Assembly (NCBI GenBank): GCA_041618535.1
Contig: JBFKFP010000029.1
Location: forward strand, 1 to 23,116
DNA length: 23,116 bases
Source of the DNA: SHLJ01 sp041618535
GTDB lineage: Bacteria; Bacteroidota; Bacteroidia; Flavobacteriales; Flavobacteriaceae
Reading direction: 5' to 3'
Shown here piece after piece: positions 1-9,000 of this stretch (positions within the stretch are counted from its first letter, which is position 1; each line of letters starts with the position of its first letter). The position numbers and the translations under genes are program-made. The notes below the pieces were generated by a model. The model was not told the DNA's origin. It did no database searches and was given only the letters and a program-made list of their open reading frames with translations.

Positions 1-2
1 AC

Positions 3-242
3 CTGAACAGGCGTGAGGATAATTTTAAGATCCAGATTTATAACGGAAGCCGCTCGGGAGCTGAAAATGCCAGGAGGCAATTCGAAGCATCCTTTTATGG
101 TTATTCTGTCAGAATGGAATATGAAACACCCAACTACAAGATCTGGATTGGGAATTTTAAAACACGTTTAGAGGCAGATCGCGCTTTGATAAAAATCAAA
201 CAGAAATTCGCCAGCGCCTTTATCTTTAAGCCCAAAACATAA
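3..242 (+). CDS. SPOR-domain protein, C-terminal part (5' end outside window)
   Basis: An open frame enters from the left edge and ends at TAA 240-242, giving 79 residues. It reads as a SPOR domain: a beta-alpha-beta repeat with the phrase KIQIYNGSRSGAENARRQF near its start, YKIWIGNF in the middle and a Phe/Lys-rich end (FIFKPKT). SPOR domains bind denuded peptidoglycan glycan strands, usually at division sites, and sit in periplasmic or outer-membrane proteins. The N-terminal part, which would show a signal peptide or anchor, is not visible. The gene is convergent with infB and shares a terminator with it. The domain call is by sequence feel (aromatic-Gly pattern and length) and is fairly secure; the specific protein cannot be named. 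Confidence 0.8.
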   Translation: MNRREDNFKIQIYNGSRSGAENARRQFEASFYGYSVRMEYETPNYKIWIGNFKTRLEADRALIKIKQKFASAFIFKPKT

Positions 243-244
243 AA

Positions 245-269
245 AAAGCGGTTTTTTTATAACCGCTTT
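245..269. terminator. Bidirectional intrinsic terminator between SPOR gene and infB
   Basis: A 9-bp perfect stem (AAAGCGGTT at 245-253 with AACCGCTTT at 261-269) encloses a 7-base loop. On the plus strand it is followed by AATGTTTTT. On the minus strand the run of A at 241-247 supplies U residues. It sits between two convergent genes and can end both transcripts. Confidence 0.85.
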
Positions 270-295
270 AATGTTTTTAATACCCCCCGATAGGA

Positions 296-2899
296 CTAAT
301 CCAGGGTTTTTCTTACCTCAACCTCCTGGAAGGCTTCTATTACATCACCTTCCTTCAAATCGTTGTAATTCTTGATTTGCATTCCGCAATCGTAACCCTT
401 GGCCACTTCCTTCACATCGTCCTTGAAACGTTTGAGCGATGATAATTCACCAGTGTATATAACAACACCGTCACGGATAAGTCTGATACCCGAGTTGCGG
501 AATATCTTCCCGCTTGTAACCATGCATCCGGCGATGGTCCCAATTTTCGAAATCTTAAATGTTTCCCTCACCTCGGCATTACCTGTGATCTCTTCCTTGA
601 CCTCTGGCGAAAGCATACCCTCCATGGCATCCCTGACGTCATTGATCGCGTCATAGATTATCGAATACGTCCTGATATCGATCTCTTCTTTATCAGCCAG
701 TTGCCTTGCATTGCCCATTGGCCGTACATTAAATCCTATAATGATAGCATCAGAAGCCGTGGCGAGAAGCACGTCGCTTTCAGTGATCGCACCTACTCCT
801 TTATGAATAATATTTACCTGGATCTCTTCTGTTGATAATTTCTGGAAGGAATCTGTAAGTGCCTCGACAGAGCCATCAACATCTCCTTTTAGTATGATGT
901 TCAATTCCTGGAACTCGCCCAGAGCGATTCGCCTTCCGATCTCGTCAAGGGTAATATGCCTCTGAGTTCTAACCGATTGCTCACGCTGCAACTGGGTTCG
1001 TTTAGCGGCAATTTGTTTTGCCTCACGTTCGTCCTCAAATACGTTGAACTTATCTCCTGCCTGGGGAGCTCCATCCAAACCAAGAATAGATACAGGCCTT
1101 GAAGGTCCGGCCTTTTCAAGGTCTTTGCCTCTTTCGTCATACATAGCTTTTACCTTACCGCTATTTTTTCCAGCAAGAACATAATCACCAACTCTTAGGG
1201 TTCCTCCCTGAACCAATATTGTGGCAACATAGCCCCTTCCCTTATCAAGGAAAGCTTCAACAACGGTTCCGTTGGACAATTTGTCCGGATTTGCTTTTAA
1301 TTCCAGCAATTCAGCTTCGAGCAAGACCTTCTCAAGCAGTTCTTTTACTCCCTCTCCGGTTTTTGCTGAAATATCATGGGACTGGATCTTACCTCCCCAG
1401 TCTTCCACCAACAAATTCATGTTTGCCAGTCCTTCCTTAATCTTTTCAGGGTTGGCCGTTGGCTTGTCAATTTTGTTTATTGCGAAAACTATTGGTACTC
1501 CCGCAGCCTGGGCATGTGAGATCGCCTCCTTGGTCTGCGGCATGATATCATCGTCTGCTGCTACCACTATAATGGCGATGTCTGTGACCTGTGCGCCTCT
1601 TGCACGCATCGCTGTAAATGCCTCGTGACCGGGTGTATCCAGAAATGCGATCTGCTGACCGGATTCCAAAGTCACCCCATAGGCGCCAATATGTTGTGTA
1701 ATGCCTCCAGATTCCCCTGCAATCACATTTTCGTTTCGGATATAGTCCAGTAAGGACGTCTTACCGTGGTCAACGTGTCCCATGACCGTGACAATAGGTG
1801 CTCTTGGCTTGAGATCTTCAGGCTTGTCTTCAGGTGCTTCTATAGCTTCCTCAATATCCGCCGTCACAAATTCAACCTCATATCCAAATTCTTCCGCAAC
1901 AATTGTAAGTGTCTCGGCATCCAGCCTTTGATTCATTGTTACCATCATGCCAAGTGACATACAGGCAGAAATAATTTCTGTTACCGAAACATTCATCATC
2001 GTAGCCACCTCAGATGCAGTGACAAATTCCGTAACCTTCAGAAGTTTGCTTTCTGCCTCAATGGCCGCGAGTTCATCCTCCGATTTTTGCCTGTGCTGAT
2101 CTCTCTTGTCACGCCTGTATTTAGCCGCCTTTCCTTTGCTTGACTTACCCTGAAGCTTTTCCAGGGTTTCACGAACTTGTTTTTGAACTTCCTCTGCACT
2201 TGGCTCCTCCTTCACTATCTGGGATCGCTTACGCCTTCCTCTTCCCGAATCACGTTTTGACGCCCCCTGTCTGTCCTGAGGTCCTACCTTACTGATTCTG
2301 CGCCTTTTCTTTTTTTCAGGCTTGGAATCGCTCTCTGCCTTGGCCTTCTTTTTAGGCTTCTTAAATTTAGATAAGTCGATTTTTTCTCCTGTCGATTTCG
2401 GACCGCTTAACTCGACATACTGAGTTTTTACTTTTTCCTTTTTTTCGGGCTCTACAGGTTTTTCAACTTCCTTTTTAGCTTTTGGCTTCGGTGCTTTCTT
2501 AACTTTTTTCTCAACTTTTTCAGGCTTCGGCTCTTCTTTCTTGTCCAAATCGATCTTACCAACCTGTTTTAAGCCGCTAAGAGAGGTTTTTGCCTTTATA
2601 ATCTTTTCTTCAACAGGCGCCTCTTCCTTTTGCTTGCCTTCGATCTCCTTTTCACGCGCAAGTCGCAGGGCCTCTTTCTCCTTTTGCTTAGCCTCACTAA
2701 CCTCTTTAGAAGCGACCTTCTTGCTGGCGTCGGTCTGAAATTCATCAGACAGGATTTCATAGATCTCTCCTGAAATCTTGGTAGTAGGACGTTTCTCGAT
2801 CTCTATACCTTTTGATTCCAGAAAGTCGACAGCACGATCGATTGAAATATTCAATTCGCGTAAAACTTTGTTTAATCGTATGGTTTTTACTTCAGCCAT
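296..2899 (-). CDS. infB: Translation initiation factor IF-2
   Basis: This GTPase brings initiator fMet-tRNA to the 30S subunit and promotes subunit joining; it is cytoplasmic. The 867-residue product starts with an IF2_N-type domain (about 3-55). A long Lys/Glu/Pro-rich linker (about 58-275) follows, then a second IF2_N-like helical segment (about 286-345). The GTPase domain has all expected motifs: P-loop GHVDHGKT at 374-381, GGIT at 398-401, DTPGHEAF at 421-428, NKID at 475-478 and a SAK motif near residue 500. The C-terminal half corresponds to the beta-barrel and fMet-tRNA-binding domains. It is the last gene of rimP-nusA-infB, 93 bases after nusA. That gap is AT-rich, with a weak TTGCC/GGCAA pairing just before the ATG but no clear promoter or terminator. 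The length is normal for Bacteroidota, and nothing suggests damage. Confidence 0.98.
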   Translation of the reverse strand: MAEVKTIRLNKVLRELNISIDRAVDFLESKGIEIEKRPTTKISGEIYEILSDEFQTDASKKVASKEVSEAKQKEKEALRLAREKEIEGKQKEEAPVEEKIIKAKTSLSGLKQVGKIDLDKKEEPKPEKVEKKVKKAPKPKAKKEVEKPVEPEKKEKVKTQYVELSGPKSTGEKIDLSKFKKPKKKAKAESDSKPEKKKRRRISKVGPQDRQGASKRDSGRGRRKRSQIVKEEPSAEEVQKQVRETLEKLQGKSSKGKAAKYRRDKRDQHRQKSEDELAAIEAESKLLKVTEFVTASEVATMMNVSVTEIISACMSLGMMVTMNQRLDAETLTIVAEEFGYEVEFVTADIEEAIEAPEDKPEDLKPRAPIVTVMGHVDHGKTSLLDYIRNENVIAGESGGITQHIGAYGVTLESGQQIAFLDTPGHEAFTAMRARGAQVTDIAIIVVAADDDIMPQTKEAISHAQAAGVPIVFAINKIDKPTANPEKIKEGLANMNLLVEDWGGKIQSHDISAKTGEGVKELLEKVLLEAELLELKANPDKLSNGTVVEAFLDKGRGYVATILVQGGTLRVGDYVLAGKNSGKVKAMYDERGKDLEKAGPSRPVSILGLDGAPQAGDKFNVFEDEREAKQIAAKRTQLQREQSVRTQRHITLDEIGRRIALGEFQELNIILKGDVDGSVEALTDSFQKLSTEEIQVNIIHKGVGAITESDVLLATASDAIIIGFNVRPMGNARQLADKEEIDIRTYSIIYDAINDVRDAMEGMLSPEVKEEITGNAEVRETFKISKIGTIAGCMVTSGKIFRNSGIRLIRDGVVIYTGELSSLKRFKDDVKEVAKGYDCGMQIKNYNDLKEGDVIEAFQEVEVRKTLD

Positions 2900-2992
2900 A
2901 AATTGCCTTTAGTATTTTTTGGCAAACCTTTTCATCAAAAATTTGCGCTAAAATAGGACATCCCAAAGATTTCCCTTCTTATTATAATAAAT

Positions 2993-4225
2993 TTATTCTT
3001 CAAATTCCTCTTTGAGGATTTTGATCACTTCCTGAATGGTCTCCTCCTCTAGATCGGTTCGTTTCACCAGATCCACCATTTCAAGCTCAAGAACGCTTTT
3101 CGCTGTGTCTAACCCGGCTTTTGAAAACTCTTCAATTATCCAGGCATCGATCTCATCTGAAAATTCAGTTAATTCAACATCTTCCTCCACACCTTCTCTG
3201 AACACATCTATTTCATAACCGGTTAACTTTCCGGCCAAACGAATATTATGACCTCCTCTACCAATAGCTTTGCTTACCTCCTCCGGTTTGAGTATGACCT
3301 CAGCTCGTTTGGTCTCATCATCAATCTTTATCGAAGTTACCCTTGCCGGACTAAGCGCCCTGGAAATAAATAATTGAGTGTTATTGGTATAATTAATCAC
3401 GTCTATGTTCTCATTCCCCAACTCACGAACTATTCCGTGAATACGCGATCCTTTCATTCCAACACAGGCGCCAACCGGATCTATCCGGTCATCATATGAA
3501 TCTACAGCTACCTTTGCCTTTTCTCCAGGAATTCTTACAACTCTTTTAACGGTGATAAGCCCGTCAAAAACCTCAGGAATCTCCTGCTCAAACAGTTTTT
3601 CAAGGAACTCGGGGGCTGTTCTTGACATGATAATGGAAGGCTTGCTTCCTTTAAGCTCAACACTTTCAATCACTCCTCTGACATTCTCGCCTTTTCTAAA
3701 GAAATCAGATGGTATCTGCTTGTCTTTTGGCAAGATGATCTCATTCCCTTCATCATCCAATAATATGATTGCCCTGTGCCTGATATGATGCACCTCCGCT
3801 GAATAAATCTCCCCTACGAGATCTTTAAACTGCTTGTAGATGTTGGTATTATCATGTTCATGGATCTTTGAAATAAGGTTTTGCCTCAAAGCAAGAATCG
3901 CTCTCCTTCCGAGGTCCATTAGCTTTACCTCTTCGGACACATCTTCTCCCACCTCGAAGTCGGGCTCGATCTTCCTGGCATCTGTCAGAGAAATCTCCTG
4001 GTTTGGATCTTCTACCTCTCCATCGGCAACCACCACCCTGTTCCTCCAAATCTCGAGGTCTCCCTTATCGGGGTTTATGATGATATCAAAATTGTCATCA
4101 TCCCCAAACTTTTTCTTAAGCGCATTTCGGAACACATCCTCTAGGATAGCCATCAATGTAACCCTGTCAATGAGTTTATCGTCCTTGAATTCCGAAAATG
4201 ATTCGATTAACGCGAGATTTTCCAT
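2993..4225 (-). CDS. nusA: Transcription termination/antitermination factor NusA
   Basis: NusA binds RNA polymerase and nascent RNA and modulates pausing, termination and antitermination. The 410-residue protein has the N-terminal polymerase-binding domain (about 1-125) and an S1 RNA-binding domain (about 135-202, starting near VGEIYSAEVHHI). Two KH domains follow: the first has a GMKG loop at 256-259 in the signature DPVGACVGMKGSRI (249-262), the second has GRGG at 322-325. A short acidic helical tail (about 355-410) ends it. The two acidic repeats of E. coli NusA are absent, which is usual outside gammaproteobacteria. It begins 8 bases after the rimP stop and belongs to the same operon. Confidence 0.98.
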   Translation of the reverse strand: MENLALIESFSEFKDDKLIDRVTLMAILEDVFRNALKKKFGDDDNFDIIINPDKGDLEIWRNRVVVADGEVEDPNQEISLTDARKIEPDFEVGEDVSEEVKLMDLGRRAILALRQNLISKIHEHDNTNIYKQFKDLVGEIYSAEVHHIRHRAIILLDDEGNEIILPKDKQIPSDFFRKGENVRGVIESVELKGSKPSIIMSRTAPEFLEKLFEQEIPEVFDGLITVKRVVRIPGEKAKVAVDSYDDRIDPVGACVGMKGSRIHGIVRELGNENIDVINYTNNTQLFISRALSPARVTSIKIDDETKRAEVILKPEEVSKAIGRGGHNIRLAGKLTGYEIDVFREGVEEDVELTEFSDEIDAWIIEEFSKAGLDTAKSVLELEMVDLVKRTDLEEETIQEVIKILKEEFEE

Positions 4226-4233
4226 AATTCTGT

Positions 4234-4698
4234 TTAAAACTTAATCTTAACTTTTGCTTGTTCTATTTCGTTATATTTCAAAACAGCCTTTTTCTCGACT
4301 GTCATTTTTCCTTTGCCCACGGGTTTTGGCTCCCTGGTCTTCCAATTGAGCGTGATGGCCTCTTCATCTGCTTTCATAAGATTCGCCACATACTTTTCAT
4401 TATCCACGGTTTTCACCTCCAATGCCCTTCCGATATGTTTTTTGTATTGCCTGGCTTTTAAAAGAGGGGATGTGGCCCCGGCAGAGCTGACTTCCAATGA
4501 AAAATCGCTTTCTTCCCGGTCAAGGCTGCCTTCTATGGCCCGGCTTATAAAAACGCAATCATTGACCGAAACCCCTTTATCTCCATCTATGGTAACACTT
4601 ATCGCATTCCCTTCGGAAATAGAGAGATCTATCAGGAATAGATCCTGTCGCTCAGATAAAGCCACTTCAATAGCCTGATGTATTTGCTTTTCAAACAT
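4234..4698 (-). CDS. rimP: Ribosome maturation factor RimP
   Basis: RimP assists late 30S subunit assembly. The family signature is visible as VSSAGATSPLL (equivalent to VSSPGxxRPL) followed by RQYKKHIGR. A C-terminal small beta-barrel contains KPVGKGKMTVEKKAVLKYNEIEQAKV. I chose the ATG at 4698 (MFEKQIHQ, 154 residues, the usual family length). The frame stays open to an upstream ATG at 4761, but that would place the start inside the promoter -7 element and translate through a strong hairpin, giving a cysteine-rich extension unlike the family. It is the first gene of rimP-nusA-infB and is divergent from the universal stress gene. Confidence 0.95.
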   Translation of the reverse strand: MFEKQIHQAIEVALSERQDLFLIDLSISEGNAISVTIDGDKGVSVNDCVFISRAIEGSLDREESDFSLEVSSAGATSPLLKARQYKKHIGRALEVKTVDNEKYVANLMKADEEAITLNWKTREPKPVGKGKMTVEKKAVLKYNEIEQAKVKIKF

Positions 4699-4707
4699 TT
4701 TTGGTAC

Positions 4708-4733
4708 AAAAAGAGGGGACTTTTCGTCCCCTC
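4708..4733 (-). promoter_or_regulatory. Terminator-like hairpin in the rimP-nusA-infB leader (candidate attenuator)
   Basis: Read on the minus strand, a perfect 8-bp stem GAGGGGAC/GTCCCCTC with loop GAAAA is followed directly by TTTTTG, and the rimP ATG comes 14 bases after the stem. This is the form of an intrinsic terminator, placed between the promoter and the first gene instead of after a gene. In E. coli the nusA operon is partly self-regulated through terminators, and NusA itself acts on hairpins, so an attenuator is a reasonable inference. It could also be a 5'-stabilising stem. Confidence 0.6.
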
Positions 4734-4758
4734 GGTAAAGCATTTTCTTACAACAGTG

Positions 4759-4790
4759 CAAATATACAATATTTAAAACGACTTTCCCAA
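4759..4790 (-). promoter_or_regulatory. Promoter of rimP-nusA-infB
   Basis: On the minus strand there is a perfect Bacteroidota -7 element TATATTTG (4759-4766), preceded at 21 bases by TTG (4788-4790) as the -33 element. Transcription would begin about 7 bases downstream, near 4752. That gives a leader of about 50 bases containing the hairpin at 4713-4733. Known for the phylum: consensus TTTG or TTG, 17-23 bases, TAnnTTTG. Confidence 0.75.
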
Positions 4791-4842
4791 GTCTCTCACT
4801 CTCAAATTTTTCCTACTTTTAAGAAAATTCCACTACCATCCA

Positions 4843-5673
4843 ATGAAGAATATTCTCGTTCCCACAGATTTTTCCGAACAGGCCGAAAATGCCTTGCAAG
4901 TGGCTGCCCAATTAGCCCGGCGCTTTGATGCTGAGATCTTCCTTCTGCACTTTTTGGAACTTCCCCTTCAGCAAATTGATGCAATGAGTCCTCACAGCGA
5001 ACTGCCCGAGGCCATGTTTTTTATGAAACTTGCTCAAAAACGATTTAAAGAGGTACTTTCCAGAGATTATCTGGCTGATGTAAAAGTTCATGAGACAGTT
5101 GAATTTAACCAGTCTTTTAATCAGCTGCCGGAAACATGTCAGGAGAATAAAATAGATCTTATCGTCATGGGGTCACACGGTGTTAGTGGAATAAAAGAGA
5201 TCTTTATCGGTTCGAATACTGAAAAAGTTGTTCGAAATTCCAATATCCCGGTACTTGTTATAAAAAAGGCCCATGAGTCATTCGAGATAAAGGATTTTGT
5301 GTTCGCTTCTGATTTTACAGACGACACCAAGAAGACCTATGACGAGGCCGTGTCATTGGCCAAAGAATTAGGTGCCACCCTGCATTTGGTAATGGTTAAC
5401 ACGGCCTATAACTTCACAACGACCACAGAGGCTAATGAGCGTATTTCCGAATTTACGCGCCACACTGATTTTGATGATTTAACCGTGACCATTTTTAATG
5501 ATGAATCAGTAGAGCAGGGAATCATGAATTTCGCCCAGCAAATCGAAGCCGACCTTATAGGTATCAGCACGCATGGAAGGCAGGGAATAGCACATTTCTT
5601 CAACGGCAGCATAAGTGAAGATCTGGTCAATCATTCCAGGCGCCCGGTGATCACATTTAAAATCACGGATTAA
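4843..5673 (+). CDS. Tandem-domain universal stress protein (UspA family)
   Basis: This is a cytoplasmic nucleotide-binding stress protein with two Usp domains. Domain 1 (about 1-142) begins MKNILVPTDFSEQAENAL and carries the ATP-binding pattern G-x2-G-x9-G-S at G110, G113, G123 and S124, ending with IPVLVIK. Domain 2 (about 148-274) begins DFVFASDFTDD and repeats the pattern at 242-256, but Ser replaces the first Gly (STHG); its nucleotide binding may differ. The 276-residue length fits the two-domain form common in Flavobacteriaceae. It is a single gene, divergent from rimP. TACTTTTA at 4814-4821 resembles a -7 element (7 of 8), but no -33 element is clear. The precise stress role cannot be inferred. 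Confidence 0.93.
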   Translation: MKNILVPTDFSEQAENALQVAAQLARRFDAEIFLLHFLELPLQQIDAMSPHSELPEAMFFMKLAQKRFKEVLSRDYLADVKVHETVEFNQSFNQLPETCQENKIDLIVMGSHGVSGIKEIFIGSNTEKVVRNSNIPVLVIKKAHESFEIKDFVFASDFTDDTKKTYDEAVSLAKELGATLHLVMVNTAYNFTTTTEANERISEFTRHTDFDDLTVTIFNDESVEQGIMNFAQQIEADLIGISTHGRQGIAHFFNGSISEDLVNHSRRPVITFKITD

Positions 5674-5768
5674 TCCTCTTCTGGTTACCAAGGCATTCTG
5701 AAGAGAACAATTTCTCCGGGGATTTATGCACATTTTGACAGATGTAAAGAATTCTATTTTTAAAAATA

Positions 5769-5794
5769 AAACCCCGGAAAAATTTCCGGGGTTT
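5769..5794 (-). terminator. Intrinsic terminator of tRNA-Gln
   Basis: Inverted repeat AAACCCCGGAAA (5769-5780) and TTTCCGGGGTTT (5783-5794). On the minus strand it is followed by TATTTTTA. The stem starts one base beyond the tRNA discriminator, so the terminator makes up almost the entire 3' trailer. It also lies about 95 bases after the universal stress gene and might end that transcript from the other side, although the plus-strand T run is short. Confidence 0.85.
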
Positions 5795-5795
5795 G

Positions 5796-5868
5796 TTGGC
5801 CCACTAGGGCTCGAACCTAGACTCTTCTGAACCAAAATCAGACGTGTTGCCAGTTACACCATGGGCCA
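5796..5868 (-). tRNA. tRNA-Gln (anticodon TTG)
   Basis: Read on the minus strand, the cloverleaf is complete. The 7-bp acceptor stem is TGGCCCA with TGGGCCA. The D-arm region GTGTAACTGGCAACAC and the anticodon stem TCTGA/TCAGA around loop TTTTGGT (anticodon TTG) follow. The T arm CTAGG-TTCGAGC-CCTAG contains the invariant TTCGA. The discriminator base is A (5796), and CCA is not encoded. It is flanked by a consensus promoter and an abutting terminator, so it is a single-tRNA transcription unit. Confidence 0.97.
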
Positions 5869-5884
5869 GTGCTTTAGGCGGTTG

Positions 5885-5915
5885 CAAATTTAGAACAAAG
5901 TTTTATTCGAACAAA
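5885..5915 (-). promoter_or_regulatory. Promoter of tRNA-Gln
   Basis: Minus strand: TTTG (5912-5915), 19 bases, TAAATTTG (5885-5892). Both elements match the Bacteroidota consensus exactly at a preferred spacing. The expected transcript start near 5878 is about 10 bases before the mature tRNA 5' end. Confidence 0.8.
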
Positions 5916-5985
5916 TATTTTATTCTAAAATAAGGCTTAATGCTTAAGGTTTGCTTAAAATATTCAGCTGTAATGTAATTATTAC

Positions 5986-5993
5986 TAAATTCG
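5986..5993 (+). promoter_or_regulatory. Possible -7 element for the DUF2723 gene
   Basis: TAAATTCG differs by one base from TAnnTTTG and lies 20 bases before the chosen ATG at 6014. No good -33 element is present at the right distance. It supports the 6014 start, because the alternative ATG at 5951 would lie upstream of this element. Confidence 0.4.
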
Positions 5994-6013
5994 CCCCGAG
6001 TAATCTCCAATAC

Positions 6014-9000
6014 ATGACACAGGCTGCCTTTAAAAAATGGAATCGAATCCTGAGTTGGTCGGCATTTGCCATTGCGCTTATTACCTTCGGATCAACTGTT
6101 GAACCCACAGTAAGCTTTTGGGATGCCGGTGAATACATTTTAACCTCATCTAAGCTGCAAGTGGGCCATCCACCGGGTGCGCCTTTCTTTCAGATGATGG
6201 GAGCATTTTTCTCAATATTCGCAACCGACCCTGCACAAATAGGAATGATCATGAATATGATGAGTGCTGTAGCAAGTGCTTTTACCATTCTATTCATGTT
6301 CTGGACCATAACTATTTTGCTCAGGGACCTCGTTGTAAGGAAGGATGAATTTGATAATGGTCAAGGAGAGGCGATATTAGGTGCTGCCCTTGTTGGAAGT
6401 CTGGCTTTTACGTTTACAGACTCATTCTGGTTTAATGCCGTCGAGACCGAGGTTTATGCTATGGCCACTCTTATTATGTCGGTAATGTTCTACCTGGGCT
6501 TGCGTTGGGAGAGGGATATGCATAAACCTAGAGCTGAGAAATGGCTTATCCTAATCGCTTTTATTACTGGATTATCCTTTGGTGTCCACTTTATGGGATT
6601 GCTTACCATTCCGGCAATCGGACTTGTGTATTACTTTAAGAATTACAAGACGGTTACTGTAAAGAATTTTATAATTGCCAATCTTGTGGTAGTAGGTGTA
6701 TTGGCTTTTATTTTCAAACTGCTGCTGCCAACCACACTGAAGATATTCAGCTGGATGGAAGTTACAGTGGTCAATACATTCGGCCTGCCTTTCCATTCCG
6801 GAACAGTGATATGCGGGCTAATTGTCATAGCCCTGTTCTACTACGGGCTTCGGGAAACAAGAAAACGGAAGTTCAAATGGGCGAATACCATAATTCTGTG
6901 TGTGTTGTTTATTTTCATCGGTTTCTCCTCCTGGTTGATGTTGCCAATACGCGCCAATGCTGATGTCGTAATCAACGAAAATGACCCGGCCAGTGCGCGT
7001 GAACTTCTGGCTTATTACAATTTGGAGCAATATCCTAAAACCTATCTCTTCTACGGCCCGCAGTTTACCAATAAATACTCGGGGCTGGATGCGAAAAAAC
7101 CATATGTAAACGACAAGCCTAAGTACGAGAAAGACTATGAAAAAGGTGAATATGTGATCGTAAACGATTACGAAAACGCCCTGACCAATTTCAACGGCGA
7201 CCATGCATCGGTCCTGCCAAGAATGTGGAGTGAAGAGCATTCCGAAAATTATATCAAACTCTTTACTGGCTTTCTCGATTTCCGGATCAAGCCGGAATAT
7301 CGCATGGAGAATGAATTGCGTGAGATCGTTTCAGATTTTAAAGCAAAGATGTCCCGGGGCCTTGTCGATTTTGAGGATTATGACCGCTTTCTTTCTCAAT
7401 TCAGGCAATACCTAGAAGTAGATAAACCGTCTTTTGGCCATAATTTGGCCTACATGCTGGAGTACCAGTTCGGTTATATGTATTGGCGATACTTTATGTG
7501 GAACTTTGTAGGCCGCCAGGATGATGTTCAGGGTAAATATGATCTGCACGGCAATTGGTTAAGCGGAATCAAGCCAATAGATGAAGCCGTCCTGGGTTAC
7601 AGCCAGGATAACCTGCCAAGTGACGTCCTGAATAACAAAGCACGGAACACCTATTATTTCCTTCCCCTTATATTGGGTCTGATCGGCTTATTATTTGTCT
7701 ATCAGGTCAATCGAAAATGGTTCTGGGTCTTATTGGTTTTTTTCCTTTTCACAGGAATGGCCATACAGTTTTACACCAATGTTCGTCCTTTCGAGCCGAG
7801 GGAACGGGACTATTCCGTTGTCGGGTCCTTTTATGTCTTTTCGCTGTGGATCGGTATCGGGGTATATGCCCTTTATGACCTGTTAAGGGAGAAGTTAAAA
7901 AATAAACTCCTGGTCCCTGCCATTACCCTGGTCTGCCTAATTGCGGTTCCAGGGATCCTGGCTTCACAAAACTGGGATGATCACGATAGATCGGGACGGG
8001 AAACCGCACATGCTATGGCTGTTAAGTACCTGGAGTCCTGCCAGCCGAACGCTATTTTATTCTCTATTGGTGACAATGATTCCTTCCCCCTGTGGTATGC
8101 ACAGGAGATAGAGGGCATTCGAACTGACGTAAGAGTGGTTAATACAAGTTTGTTTCAAACCGATTGGTATATCGATCAGATGAAACGCAAGGCCTATGAG
8201 AGCGATCCGATTCCATCTCAGCTTACACATGATAAGTACCGGTTCGGAACAAGAGATGTGATCATGAAAGACGTTATCACTGAAGATACCTTGAACATCA
8301 AGGAATTTATGAATTTCATCACCAGTGATAATCCGAAGACCAAAAACAAATATCTCATGACCCAACAGGGATATACTGAACAGGATATACAGGAGATGCT
8401 GTCAATGGGGCAGATCACCAGACAATATCTGAACTACAACTATATGCCGACAGAGTTTGTAAGTATCCCGGTCGACAAGGACAAGGTATTGGAAAACGGA
8501 ATTGTCAGTATGAAGGATGCCGATCAGATCGTTGACGAGATAGTAATAAAGATCGGCGGAAGTGCACTATACAAGAACCGGCTGCTCATGCTCGATATAA
8601 TCGCGAACAACAACTGGGAAAGGCCCATTTATTTTACCGGTGGTGCCTTTGGAGACGATGACTATATCTGGATGAAGGATTATCTCCAGCTGGATGGCCT
8701 TTGTTATAAACTGGTCCCCATCCCCACCCCTGTTGACCGTGCTAACCCATTTGACATGGGCCGAGTAGATACCGACATTATGTACGAGATGGTCAGGAAC
8801 TGGGATTGGGGTAACAGTGGTGACCCTGATATATATCATGACGTCGAGACAAGGAAAAACGGCATCACCTATCGCGGAAATCTTGCCCGTTTAATTGAAC
8901 AACTGATCAAAGAAGACCAACTGCTTAAAGCCGAGGAGATCGCTGATCTGGCGATGGAAAAGATGCCAGTAGAGATCTTTGAATATTATACCCTTCTTGA

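Noticed and set aside
2903..2925. TTGCC/GGCAA pairing just upstream of the infB start.
   Set aside because: Five base pairs around a 13-base loop is too weak to call a regulatory hairpin.
2979..2990. Palindrome TTATTATAATAA after nusA.
   Set aside because: A short AT-only palindrome in an AT-rich gap; no supporting context as an operator.
3840..4244. Plus-strand open frame of 134 codons opposite nusA.
   Set aside because: Serine-rich translation typical of the reverse of an acidic coding frame; nusA on the other strand is certain.
4699..4761. Upstream in-frame ATG that would extend RimP by 21 residues (MHCCKK...).
   Set aside because: It lies in the -7 promoter element and would read through the leader hairpin; the extension is not family-like and the 154-residue form has normal length.
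5506..5835. Minus-strand open frame of 109 codons running through the tRNA and the universal stress gene.
   Set aside because: It crosses part of a perfect tRNA and the terminator, so it cannot be a real gene.
5951..6013. Upstream ATG extending the DUF2723 protein by 21 residues.
   Set aside because: A -7-like element lies between it and the ATG at 6014, and the hydrophobic N terminus expected for the family begins just after the later start.
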